In this document: positions 10,775 through 21,000 of the stretch, piece by piece
Numbering within the stretch: position 1 is the stretch's first letter
How the letters are laid out: the number at the start of each line of letters is the position of its first letter
Assembly: GCA_049999765.1 (NCBI GenBank)
Contig: JBNGIQ010009279.1
Location: 186,313-227,019 of the forward strand
DNA length: 40,707 nt
Direction of reading: 5' to 3'
Source of the DNA: Phaeoceros laevis
Lineage: Eukaryota; Anthocerotophyta; Anthocerotopsida; Notothyladales
Program-made: the position numbers and the translations under genes
Notes under the pieces: generated by a model
Database searches by the model: none
The model's input: only the letters and a program-made list of their open reading frames with translations
What the model was told of the DNA's origin: nothing

Positions 10775-13048
10775 TTAAGCATAATCACCACATGAACACA
10801 ACCCATTTTTAAAATGATGAATTCTGTGTGCATCCCGAACGATAACTTCTCTGTCCTCTATCCTGGACAGAATCTTAGTCCCACTATGGCAATCAGTGCA
10901 CATCCGAAGATTCTTGGTAATCAGTAGGGGTGTGCCGTTGGGTGTATTAAGCAGACCAAAAGCTAAAGCCAGTTTTTCAGCATGTCCACACAGGGCATCT
11001 TCCTTCTCCTCGTGAGACATATGTTTCAACAGCACGCCTGTCTTAGGAACATGTCCTCCCTCCTTGAGACGTTGATTCAAGCTCCTTAGCTTGGTGGAAA
11101 GATCATCCCTCCGTGCACCCACCACAAACTCGAGTACTTTTTTGTTTATCTCTATTGTTGCCTTTGCAGGCAACTTGTGTGCACCAGCACATCTTCTCAA
11201 CCTCTCTACGCTGTTAGCATCCTCCCATCTGCCAGCCGCCATACAGATTTGTGACATCAGCGCATATGCAGCAGCTTGTTGTGGGTCCAATTTCACGATG
11301 CGATCAAAACATCGTGTTGCTCTCTCCACATCACCATAACTTTTGCAAGCACTTAACAGGGAGATCCACCCCACATCATCTCCTTGCATAGCCATTGTTT
11401 GCAGCACATTCTCGGCTTCATCCAACCGCCCTGACCGGCCAAGGAGATCAACTAAGCAGGTATGGTGCTCCACCGTGGGTACAATTCCATACACTACTGA
11501 CATCATTTTGAAATACTGTTGACCTTCACTGACCCAGCCTACATGACAGCATGCAACAAGCAAAGCAGTAAACGTGGCAGCATTTGGCTCGACTCCTTCT
11601 GTTAACATCTTCTCAAAACATTGTATTGCCATTCTGCAGTCATTGTTTTGTGCAAAGCCATTAATGAAGGTAGTCCATGTTACCACGTTCCTGTTTGTCA
11701 AGTTGTCAAACACTAACCTTGCATCTTTCAGGCTACCGCATCGTGCATACATATCAATCAACACGCTCCCCACAATGACATTGTTCGCCACCCCTGCTTG
11801 CACACACAGATTATGTATCCGTCTACCCTCCTGAATGGCCCCAATGCTGCCACAAGCCTGGAGCAAGCTAACCCAGGTGACCTCGTCTGGCCTCACGTTT
11901 TCGTGCTGCATGCTCTCAAAAAGAATGAGGGCTTCCTGACCAAGCCCATCCTGGGCATATCCTGCAATCATGGCACTCCATGTCACCACATTTTTTTTTG
12001 GCAAGCTGTCGAACACACTCCGGGCTTTTTTGAGGCTGCCACACTTTACGTACATGTCCACCAAAGCACTTCCAACAAAGAAATTCGACTCAAAACCACA
12101 CTCCCTCACGTCACCATGTATCAGATGTCCCGATGCCAAATCACCTGAGCTGGCACAAGCTTTCAGCACAGCAACAAAAACATGGTCATTAAGTTTCAGC
12201 CTAGATCCCCTCAGCTCCCGATACAACTTGATTGCCTCTTCAACTTGTCCATGCTGTGTCAACGCTTTCAGAATGTTCACTGCCGTAACAACATCCGGAG
12301 TTACTGATTCAAGTTGCATGCTCCCGTATAGTTCAATTGCTTCGTGAGCATGGCCATTCTGGGCATACCCTGCAATCATGGTGTTCCAGGTCACTACATC
12401 TTTGACCACCATTCTGTCGAACACTTCGCGAGCTTTATCCAGGCTTTCACACTTGGCATACATATCAATCAGGCTGTTCCCAACAAACACATTGGTTTCA
12501 AGCCCCATTCCAGTCACATCCGCATGAACCCGCTTGCCTGCTGCGATATCCGCTGCTACAGAGCACGCTTTCAAGGCAGCAACATACACATATGAGTCAG
12601 GCTTTACAGGGGAATTTCCAATCTGCTCGTACAATTCTATAGCCCGCTTAGCTTGACCGTGGTTGCTATGAGCTGAGATGATTGAAGCCCAAACAAAAAC
12701 ATTGGGCGCTGGCAATTTGCTGAAGACGTTGCTTGCTTCTACGAGACAACCATGAGAGGCGTACATACGGATGATGTGGTGGCCCAAAAATGTGTTTCTC
12801 TCGTACCCGTTCCTCACAATTAGCTCGTGAACACGCCTGCCAACATCGAGGTCTCTATCGGCAATGCAGGCCTCAAGCAGACGGAATAGGTGTTCAGAAG
12901 AACATCGTTGTCTACCCCGTACATCCATTGCCTTTCTGGTCTCCTCCAGCTGCTGCCGCACCTTGTCACAGACACCGGTCCCATGGCTAGACTCTGCGTA
13001 AGACACACGCTTAGCCAGAATTCCTGAATAGTTCGAACACCTACGCAT
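10775..13048 (-). CDS. PLS-class pentatricopeptide repeat protein with DYW-type deaminase domain (ends DYA)
   Basis: Single exon, 757 aa. PLS-DYW proteins bind organelle transcripts and convert specific cytidines to uridines in mitochondria or chloroplasts. From about residue 40 to 575 the protein is a run of PPR motifs of P, L and S type, with signatures such as NSLIDMYAKCESLDKAREVF, VVTWNTMIAGYAQNG and GSALVDMYVKCGSL. These are followed by E1/E2-like motifs (HHTCLVDLLGRSGRLDEAE). The DYW domain carries the HxE motif (HAEKLA, H689 and E691), the CTDCH zinc ligands (C717, C720) and the second zinc site (HHF then CSC), so the deaminase site looks intact. Two oddities: the PG box reads LPAKATIEI instead of the usual PGCSWIE, and the final tripeptide is DYA, not DYW (codon GCT before TAA at 10777-10775). 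The Arg-containing N-terminus could be a mitochondrial presequence. The RNA target is unknown. Confidence 0.95.
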   Translation of the reverse strand: MRRCSNYSGILAKRVSYAESSHGTGVCDKVRQQLEETRKAMDVRGRQRCSSEHLFRLLEACIADRDLDVGRRVHELIVRNGYERNTFLGHHIIRMYASHGCLVEASNVFSKLPAPNVFVWASIISAHSNHGQAKRAIELYEQIGNSPVKPDSYVYVAALKACSVAADIAAGKRVHADVTGMGLETNVFVGNSLIDMYAKCESLDKAREVFDRMVVKDVVTWNTMIAGYAQNGHAHEAIELYGSMQLESVTPDVVTAVNILKALTQHGQVEEAIKLYRELRGSRLKLNDHVFVAVLKACASSGDLASGHLIHGDVRECGFESNFFVGSALVDMYVKCGSLKKARSVFDSLPKKNVVTWSAMIAGYAQDGLGQEALILFESMQHENVRPDEVTWVSLLQACGSIGAIQEGRRIHNLCVQAGVANNVIVGSVLIDMYARCGSLKDARLVFDNLTNRNVVTWTTFINGFAQNNDCRMAIQCFEKMLTEGVEPNAATFTALLVACCHVGWVSEGQQYFKMMSVVYGIVPTVEHHTCLVDLLGRSGRLDEAENVLQTMAMQGDDVGWISLLSACKSYGDVERATRCFDRIVKLDPQQAAAYALMSQICMAAGRWEDANSVERLRRCAGAHKLPAKATIEINKKVLEFVVGARRDDLSTKLRSLNQRLKEGGHVPKTGVLLKHMSHEEKEDALCGHAEKLALAFGLLNTPNGTPLLITKNLRMCTDCHSGTKILSRIEDREVIVRDAHRIHHFKNGLCSCGDYA

Positions 13049-14090
13049 CCGTGCCCCGACCTCCGAGGTTAGAAGCTGCCAGACTTGTAGGTTCGTAAGA
13101 TTGTGGCGCGGACGAGCATGCCAAGGGTCCGGGGTTCATTGACCCAAGGTCAGGTCCTGACTACAGTCATACATGCAGTTACCGAAGGGATACTGGTAAA
13201 GTAGCTCGAAGTTGCTTTTGTGGGTAGTTTCTAGAAGGAACTAATCAAATGTCCTAGTGCCACTGTAATTACTTCTTCCTTCCTAACATTTACTTAGCCC
13301 ATTTGTGTTCATTTCGAAACGATGAACGACGTGAGAGGAACGTGGCCGTATTTTACCATGCTGAACTTGCCCACGGGTAGTCCGCGGCAAGCTCGCACCA
13401 TGAGACTTTGTCCTGCCAGGAGTTAAAATGGGCACGGCGGCGTCCACAAGGCCACAATATTCGGGGTTCACGTCGGTGCGCCCGGGCTATAGAAGGCTAA
13501 ACACGAGTCCCCGTCGGATGACAGTGCCCGACAGCACTAGACCTGCTGATTTTCGCCGCTACCGTCACTCCCACGCGTTGCAGCAGCCTGCACTGGACTG
13601 CGTGCTCCTTCACGTCCAGCGGACAGGACAGCTGATCAAGAGACCATCTTCAGCAGAGTTGCATGGGGCGACCGTGGTGCTAGCTGCAACTTCGATGCTG
13701 GATGTGCGCTGGAAGGAACTGGATCGGGTGGCTTCCTCGTGGTTCTGTCCAAGTCTCTGCTTCTCGTCCTACACTTCGCATTGCCGGCAGCAGCTGCATT
13801 GTCGGTTTTGGTTCTCAAAGCGGATTGCGTTTTAGTCGGCCCTCGGAATGTCTCTGTAGCTCATACTAAGGGTGTTTGCTACAGATGTATTGCTCTCGTG
13901 TCTGCAGTGCCTCCCGTGATTCGCTCCCGCCACCCGTCAGCTCACGCTAGGGCAACTCGCAGAGCTGATTCGAGGACGGATTGAGCTGGATCTGATGCTG
14001 TTGGACAATTCTGTGGAACAGCTTCATGTTACATTGGTGAGGACGGGGTCGTGCATCCGGCTGTTGCAGCCAAGGAAGAGCTCCTTCACA
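13049..14090. promoter_or_regulatory. Divergent promoter region between PPR-DYW gene and acidic membrane protein gene
   Basis: About 1.04 kb between two outward-facing start codons. A plus-strand ORF at 13428-13835 has no recognisable domain. A TATA-like CTATAGAAG at about 13487-13495 could serve the plus-strand gene, but I have no transcript evidence. The segment just before 14091 is open in frame back to 13995, giving an optional 32-residue extension that I did not include because the signal peptide begins at 14091. Confidence 0.4.
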
Positions 14091-16826
14091 ATGAGTTTCG
14101 TGCTGCGCCTGGCGATCTTCGCAGTCGTTGGTCTAAGTCTATGCTGCGGCGGTGAAGGTGCCAAGCCACGGAGGTATGGGCCGAGTGGTTCTGTATCACT
14201 TTTTGCTGAACAACGGGGGGGCTCTTTGGAGAGATCTGGGGCACGAATAGAGAAGTTCCAAGGGTTCCGTGAAGATCGTGAAGATGGTCAGCAGGCGGAT
14301 AGTATGGATCTGTTTCAGTTACGGTCAGATGTTTTTCCCAACTCATTAGGTGTAAGGAGGAGGTTGCTGGATGACAACGAAAATTCCGCCCTCTCGGAGG
14401 AGAAATCCGCAGAAGACTGGAAGAGGTCAGACAAGGAAAATAATGGATTTCAGCAGCAGGAATCCAAGATCGAGCAAGAGTCATCTGGGGGGCCCAAACC
14501 AAAGCAGCAATCTGAAATAGCCCAAGTCACTGAAGGTCAAGGAAACGAGTGGAAAGGTGACGAAGGTAAAGATCAGGAAGTCGAGGAGAAGAAGGAATGG
14601 GCGACCAATAAGGCGAGGGGCGATGTATCTTCGACCGAGTCTCACCCTAAGATTGAGGACGGTCAACAGGTGAACGAGTGGAAGAACGACAATGAAGAAA
14701 CGAAGAAGTTGGAGCTGGTACAGGAAATCCGGCAGGAAAGGAAAGAGGTGAACAACGAGGAAAAGAAGGACTGGAAGAACGAAAACGAGGACAAAAGGGA
14801 GGAAATTCAAGGTGGGGGAGAGGAGAGAAAAGAAGAAAAGGAGGAGGAGAAAAGGGAGGAAATTCAAGGTGGGGGAGAGGAGAGAAAAGAAGAACAGGAG
14901 GAGGAGAAAAGGGAGGATAAGCCAGAGGTGGTCGAACAAAAGAGTGAGGTGCAGAAAGAGGAGGTTGAGGAGAAGGCAGAGGAAGGCGCGGGGGCAAGGC
15001 AAAACGAGCAGAATCGGAGGGACGAAGAGCACCAGCAGCAGGAAGCGGAGAGGAAGGAAGGTGAAGAGCAGCAGAGGCAGGATCCACAACGGGAGGATAG
15101 AATGGAAACTGCAGGAGACGAGGTCAAGGAAGTGAAGGATGAAGGAGGGGAACAACGGCGCGAAGAGCTTCAATTAGAGGTGAAGGAAACCAAAGAAGAG
15201 AAACAGGCACCGAAGGAACAGGAAGAGAAGCAGGAGGAGGACAAAGCTGAAGAGAAAGAGGACCAGCAGGAAGAGGGAACAAAGAATGAGTGGAAGGAGC
15301 CAAAAGAGGAAACAAAGAATGAGTGGAAGGAGGAGCAAAAAGAGGAAACAAAGATTGAATGGAAGGAGGAGCCAAAAGAATCCGTCGTGGAGAGGAAAGA
15401 AGAGACAAAGGAGCAACAGCAGCACAATGACGAACAGCAAGATGAAGATCGTGGACATGAGCAGAAAGAACTAGCGGAAGAAAAGAAGTATGATAGGAAG
15501 GAAGAGGAGACCAGGGAAGAGAATGGGGCAGAGGAAAAGAGAGAAGGTTGGGTACAAAAGGAGGCTAGTACAGAAGAAAGGGTTGATCTTTCTGAGTCGG
15601 TCAACAATGAGGACAAACATCAGGGGATCACCACCCAGGAAGAAAGCAAGGAGTTGGCTGAAGAAGAACAGTTGGGGAGTGAACCTAAGCATGACGTACA
15701 AGTCGAAGAATGGAAAAGTAACCCGATACAGGAGGCTAATGTGGAACAGGGAGGGGGTGCCCTTGATGATGGAGGAATCAAAGCGAAAACCTGGGAAGCA
15801 GAAGAGAAAGTACCTGACAACAGAGAGCAAGGAGGGGATACGAAAGACGGCGAATCATGGGGACAAAATGGGGAGAACCAGGAAGCACAAGTAAGAACAG
15901 ATCCAAAAGAGCAGACGAGGCTGGATCCCATCGAATCAGTAGTGAATCCGCAGGAGGGGGAATTGATTAACCTACCAGGCGATAAGAATGACGGCACGGA
16001 CATTGAGTTCTCGAAGCTGGTTACTGACCCACAGGATGCAGGAGCTGAAGATGAGAACCCTGCTGAATTTACCGCCGAGGGAGATGATAACCCTGAAGAG
16101 TTGGGCGACTTCACTGACGAGCTACTGGGAATGGGTAAGAAGACCGAGGAGACAGTTCACACTCTTAACGAAATTTTGTCTCCTAGTGTGAAAAAAGCAG
16201 CTGATTTCAGCAAGCGGGTGATGGAGAAGTCACATGAGCAGGTAGTGGAAAGCTTTTCACCTCTAGTGGGACGGGAGTACGCCCCTTTGATTGCATCACT
16301 AATATCTTATGGCGTTCTGTTACTTCCCCTGGGGCTTGTGGTGTTTCTCTTCGAGAGGATTCGGGCAGCACTCTCCCTGCAGAAGATTATCCTCTTTATG
16401 AACGTGTATCTGGCTGCTTACTTCACAACACTCCTGATCACGACATTGGCTATAAAAAACGAGCCTATGTTACTCCTGTTCAAGTATTCTCCATCGAGCT
16501 ATATCTTTTTGCAGGTTTTGCAGGCTCTCGGATATGCATTCTATTTTGTGCTGCAGAATATCTTCCTCATTTCAATGTGTACCAGTGAGGAGTTTTGCCG
16601 GAGATTTTCAGCCTTGACACAGTGGGTGGTAGCCAGCCTGATTGGCCTGCACTACTACATCTTGGTGTTCCACCGAGCTATGATCAAGAGGGAACCTCGA
16701 ATCACCTGGAAAGTCTATGGAGTATATAGTGTTTGCTTTTTTGTTCTTTGCTTTTTATCTAGGGCCAAGAGGGTCAAGAGGGAGTATGTCTACATTGGTG
16801 ATGACGCCACTGACAAGAAAAATTGA
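14091..16826 (+). CDS. Plant-specific multi-pass membrane protein with long Glu/Lys-rich region (uncharacterised)
   Basis: 911 aa in one open frame. The start at 14091 places a typical signal peptide (MSFVLRLAIFAVVGLSLCC) at the very N-terminus; an upstream in-frame ATG at 13995 would bury it. Residues about 95-640 are extremely rich in Glu, Lys, Gln and Arg, with repeated NEWKE and EETK units and no hydrophobic stretch, so probably disordered or coiled. Residues about 725-895 hold about five hydrophobic helices (for example YGVLLLPLGLVVFLF and VVASLIGLHYYILVFHRA) and a short charged cytosolic tail (GDDATDKKN). The membrane part resembles an uncharacterised plant family with the pattern VGREYAPL then LHYY-VFHRA then WKVYGVY. 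If the signal peptide is used, the charged region would lie in the ER lumen or outside the cell. The function is unknown to me. Confidence 0.85.
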   Translation: MSFVLRLAIFAVVGLSLCCGGEGAKPRRYGPSGSVSLFAEQRGGSLERSGARIEKFQGFREDREDGQQADSMDLFQLRSDVFPNSLGVRRRLLDDNENSALSEEKSAEDWKRSDKENNGFQQQESKIEQESSGGPKPKQQSEIAQVTEGQGNEWKGDEGKDQEVEEKKEWATNKARGDVSSTESHPKIEDGQQVNEWKNDNEETKKLELVQEIRQERKEVNNEEKKDWKNENEDKREEIQGGGEERKEEKEEEKREEIQGGGEERKEEQEEEKREDKPEVVEQKSEVQKEEVEEKAEEGAGARQNEQNRRDEEHQQQEAERKEGEEQQRQDPQREDRMETAGDEVKEVKDEGGEQRREELQLEVKETKEEKQAPKEQEEKQEEDKAEEKEDQQEEGTKNEWKEPKEETKNEWKEEQKEETKIEWKEEPKESVVERKEETKEQQQHNDEQQDEDRGHEQKELAEEKKYDRKEEETREENGAEEKREGWVQKEASTEERVDLSESVNNEDKHQGITTQEESKELAEEEQLGSEPKHDVQVEEWKSNPIQEANVEQGGGALDDGGIKAKTWEAEEKVPDNREQGGDTKDGESWGQNGENQEAQVRTDPKEQTRLDPIESVVNPQEGELINLPGDKNDGTDIEFSKLVTDPQDAGAEDENPAEFTAEGDDNPEELGDFTDELLGMGKKTEETVHTLNEILSPSVKKAADFSKRVMEKSHEQVVESFSPLVGREYAPLIASLISYGVLLLPLGLVVFLFERIRAALSLQKIILFMNVYLAAYFTTLLITTLAIKNEPMLLLFKYSPSSYIFLQVLQALGYAFYFVLQNIFLISMCTSEEFCRRFSALTQWVVASLIGLHYYILVFHRAMIKREPRITWKVYGVYSVCFFVLCFLSRAKRVKREYVYIGDDATDKKN
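14796..14909 (+). repeat. 57-bp tandem duplication inside the Glu/Lys-rich coding region
   Basis: Two adjacent 57-bp units (14796-14852 and 14853-14909), nearly identical at the base level, encode REEIQGGGEERKEEKEEEK and the same 19 residues with one K to Q change. The near-perfect identity suggests a recent slippage or unequal-exchange event. The length is a multiple of three, so the frame is kept. Confidence 0.9.
15284..15380 (+). repeat. Degenerate 33-36-bp tandem repeat in coding region
   Basis: Three units encode NEWKEPKEETK, NEWKEEQKEETK and IEWKEEPKE. The DNA units share AATGAGTGGAAGGAG and are in frame. Related NEWK units occur earlier in the same protein (for example near 14540 and 14670), so the whole acidic region may have grown by repeat expansion. 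Confidence 0.8.
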
Positions 16827-18065
16827 GCAGTTCTTACTAGCCCAGTCCGGAAATCTTTGAAATGTGCTCTTCTGCTGTAGACCAGGCAGTCCCATTTCTG
16901 TCTGTTGGCCTAGGTGACATGGAAAACTAGTTGCGTAGAGCAAGCTGCGGGTATGTAGAGTTGAGAGAGTCATGTTAGTCGAAGTAGGAAGCAGATGTCC
17001 CTGGACGTAGACCATAGGGAGCCGGCAGCAGTATGTCCAGTGCAGCCGATCATTATTTGTGACTGTCATTTTGCTGTATCGCCTTGTGCAAGCTGGACAG
17101 CCTACGGCAGATTGGCATGAAGTCCCGACATGTGCTGATTCATGCGCATGTGACCATTGTAATTATATGAAGTTTCTACGTCCTGTTTGCTGACAGACCC
17201 TTAGCACCGTTGCAGTAGAGAAGGAGAAACTTGAGACTTTACTACGTGCTACTATACTGAGGCTTAAGCCTTTAGCACACGGAGGCTAGAAAAAGAGAGG
17301 GAAAGTATTAGCAGCTTGCAATGGCCGAAAAAATACCTACGTACGAATCGGTACGTGTCCGTGTGCAGCTGCTGCAGCATGGCCAAAGATCGTGAGCCGG
17401 TATGTATCTATGAAACGGTAAATGGGAATCAATATAGAATGAAACGTGTTTAATATCAATATAGAATGAAACGGCATTATGTCCACATAATTGTCTGCAA
17501 GCCAGTTGGCACAAACCAAGCCTCAAACCTTCTTACGTGAATATCAATCCGCCTGGACACTCCTTTTTAACTGAAGAGTGTCGAATATCCCAGCCACTAA
17601 CTGGTAGTTTGTTTCAAATCAGATATGGTTGGGAGTTGGAAGGACAGACGGAACGGTAAACTATGAGTACCCAGTTGTCGCAAATCTGCGAGTCACGCTG
17701 TGATCACTTCATTGCCACCTGCAAACATAACAAAACTTGCAAATAAGATGCGGCCGAGTTCAGAGGGAAGATAGACCGAAGCCGCACACAAATCAACTAG
17801 GCTGCAGACAGGGAAAAACAGTGGCAGCTCATCAGGTGTGACTGAATCACGACTTCGAATTGGACCTCCTGAGGAACTTACATAAGAATGAATTGAAAAA
17901 TAAGGTCAATGCAGGCGACATTGTATTGTCTGTACTTAATGGTAGCCAACACAACCCTTCATAAATCAGCACTCCAAATGCACCCGCAGACAGCATGGTT
18001 GCTGATTCTACATTAGTATCGACATATTTCACTTCTTTCACCATATGCACAGGCTGAAGCGACAA
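16827..18065. other. Convergent intergenic region
   Basis: About 1.24 kb between the stop of the membrane protein and the stop of the UPL3-like gene. It should hold both 3' UTRs. Small ORFs show no recognised domain. It contains a short perfect direct repeat, listed separately. Confidence 0.5.
17428..17473. repeat. Perfect 19-bp direct repeat, 27-bp period
   Basis: The unit ATCAATATAGAATGAAACG occurs at 17428-17446 and again at 17455-17473. A weaker partial third copy (ATCTATGAAACGG) lies just upstream near 17407. No protein is encoded here. Confidence 0.85.
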
Positions 18066-21000
18066 TCAGGAAAGATCCAATGATCCTTGCCCTTCCAAAA
18101 TTGCATACCGCAACCGCTCTCGCATCACCTCCTGGTACCAAAGTGACACCAAGAGACATCAATTGCTGAAATCCAACACCAAAGCAATTCTCCATTAAAT
18201 TTTAAGCCCTGGCAGCACCAATCAGAACTAACCTTGGAGGAATATGGTGGCAGCTTCAAGTAGTTTGCACAGGTCATGACACTTGGAAGATCGCCATCAG
18301 CAAGAGTGGTTCCTAGGTCGGATATGGACCCAGGTGGTGTTGAACCCAGAGCAGCAGTTGTGCTAACTCCTGTTGGATGCTGCACATGAAATTGTGTACA
18401 GTAACATTAGGCCCCGTCAACAACCCTGAAATCCTGATACATCACATGTCGGTGGCAGAGCCGAACTAACCTTCCTGACGATAGTGAGCTTGGGGCTCAA
18501 CGCAGAAAGACCACCTGGGGGATGCCGTGGCGCCAGTCACAAATCGCAAAAATGCTCTTTGCTCATCTGCGGTAAACTCTCCCATGATTCCCAACAGCTG
18601 CAAACATAAACATACAGCAAGAACTGTGATTTGGGAACGATCTCAGAAGTCCTGCAACACAATTACATGACCTAGAGAAACCTTTAGCTTTGAGAAGAGG
18701 ACGTACATTCCGTATAGGAGGGCTTGATGCAGTGTACCCATGGTCAAATTTTAGAAGATCAGCAAGCATGTCAGGCTGCACAGGACAGCAGAAGCAGTTA
18801 ACACTGCAATACAAGACAACGTTCATCAGTATTCGTCGAAGTTCAATTTAATCTGTGAAGCGACTAACCATCCATTGCTCACGACGACCACAAAGCAGTG
18901 ATTCAAGTTCATCTTCACTGAAGATTTGTAACGAAGAAAGCTGGAAAACCTGTGGCCGCACCAAGCCAGTTAAGACTACAAAACACCACAAAATAGAAGC
19001 ACAAACGACATGAACCTGCTCATTAGCCGACCTGATTAAATCCAGCACGGAAAGACTCCATCTGAGCGGAAACACCAGTTCTCACAGTTGTTTCAACAAC
19101 CAATGATACATAATCATCTAAGTTTTGCAAGTCCACCTGCAAAAGGAGTAAATTGAAAGGCACATTAAATCTGAACAGCCCCACAATGCTTGGCTGTACT
19201 GCCCTGAACTTTCTACTAGTTATGCTGTCTCAGGTACAAACTCAGTACGAAAATGTGCTTACCAAGATGTTGCTTCCGGATTCCTTCAAGGGGTAATCAG
19301 GATATCCAGGGAGAGTGAAGTCAAGACACAAATCCTCAACCTTAACACCTCGGAAACGCAGCTGCGAAATAGCCTGCTTATGTTCACCAGGTAGGGATTC
19401 CAAGTGTTGTTTGCGCCGGACAAGAACTTGCATTTCTTGCAAAGTTTTTCCTAACTCGTAGTCAAAAGACCTGATATCGTATAAGTCAAGGTCCTGCACC
19501 AACAGCAGCCGAATGCCAAAACATTATATTATAGTTCCACCCCACAAGAAGAGACGTAACCACCAGCATCTATATGTATTACCTGTCCAAGCACAAGTTT
19601 GTAAAACGCCTGAGAAAAGGGCAAGTCCAGTAACCGCCCATCCTGAAGTGCCTTGGCCATGACACGACCAAGCAGGCGAAAGTGCTCAATCACCTTCAAA
19701 TACTTACTGCTGCTTGTATCGGCACTTGATGGCCATGGACGGGGAAAAAGACCCTGGGGTGCCTGTACATAGTCTCCTGCGCTACCGAAGCCATCTGCCA
19801 CCTTGTTCTCTGTAACAGCTAAAAAGGATTCTGCCACACTATCCCCTTCTACATCTTGCATCTCAATATCATTTTCAGAATTATCCCCAACCTTTGGTGC
19901 ATCATTTCGCCACATTTCCAGCATAATCTTTTGTAGCTCATGACTCAACAATGTATAAAACTCTAAGGTTGGCCCAAGGCCAGTTCCAACTTCTCCAAAG
20001 TATTCGACTTCTAGAACAGCCTTGTTACTTGAGTACAACTCCATAGCCTTTGCAGCGGAGTCAAGTATGCGATTCCTTGACACCCGTACCTTCTGCCGCT
20101 GCAATCTCCCAACACGCAAATCCCGATCATTTGCCACAGCTGGTCCATCTGCACTTTGCTGTTGCTGCAAACGCTGAAGCGCTCGTGAAAGCCCAAAGGC
20201 AGTCACATGAAAATACTGTCTTCTTGTCTCAAAAGGAAACAAGAATGGACAGGCCCTCGTTAGGTGATGACACCAGGAGGGTAACCCACCACTACAGAGT
20301 GCCAATGCATCCTGCATTTGCCGGGCTAGTTTAGGCGTAAGCTTACTGCTCAAAAATTCCTCTCTTGGCACAAGGGGCCCTTGGACACTGACATCCCCAA
20401 AACTGCTGACTTTCCCTTCAGCAAAGGCATCTGCAGCTTGTTGTGCCCTCAACCGTGGAGCAAGTCTATTCAACCCTTTGAAGACCCTAAGCAGCAGCAG
20501 TATGTTGTAAGTCGAGTTGGACTTATCCAAGTCACAAGGTAGTTGCCCTTGCGCGATACTATCCAAAAGAGATGCCTGCTGCCACGACCCTTCTGTTTCA
20601 CTTGTGCCGGCACTGACCACTTTGCTCTGCAGAGTGCTCTCAGGCTTTTGAGAGGCACTGCCAGACGATGAACTTGCTGCTTGGTCATTCATACTGGAAT
20701 CAACCCTTTGATGCGTTATAGTATACACCTCATCCCACAATCTCCTGCCACTTCCCGGTGGATAGTCAGCACCAGCATATCTCTCTTCGTCATCCTCTTC
20801 GGCAACTGCTTGACGTTGAATTGCTTGGAAGATGGTTGACGTCCTGTTCAGAGGCTTCCCACCAAGTGAAAACACTAATTTTGGGGGCACATTAGCAGCA
20901 GCAATAGCTGCTAGTGACCTGCGATCGCGTGAGACGGTTCTTCCCCCATTTCCATCTACAGATGTGACTCCTGCCATGGCAACAGCAGCAAAAGATAAAG

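Noticed and set aside
14481-15830. Long minus-strand ORFs rich in Leu, Ser and Phe
   Set aside because: They are antisense shadows of the purine-rich Glu/Lys coding tract; the plus frame has a signal peptide and a conserved membrane domain.
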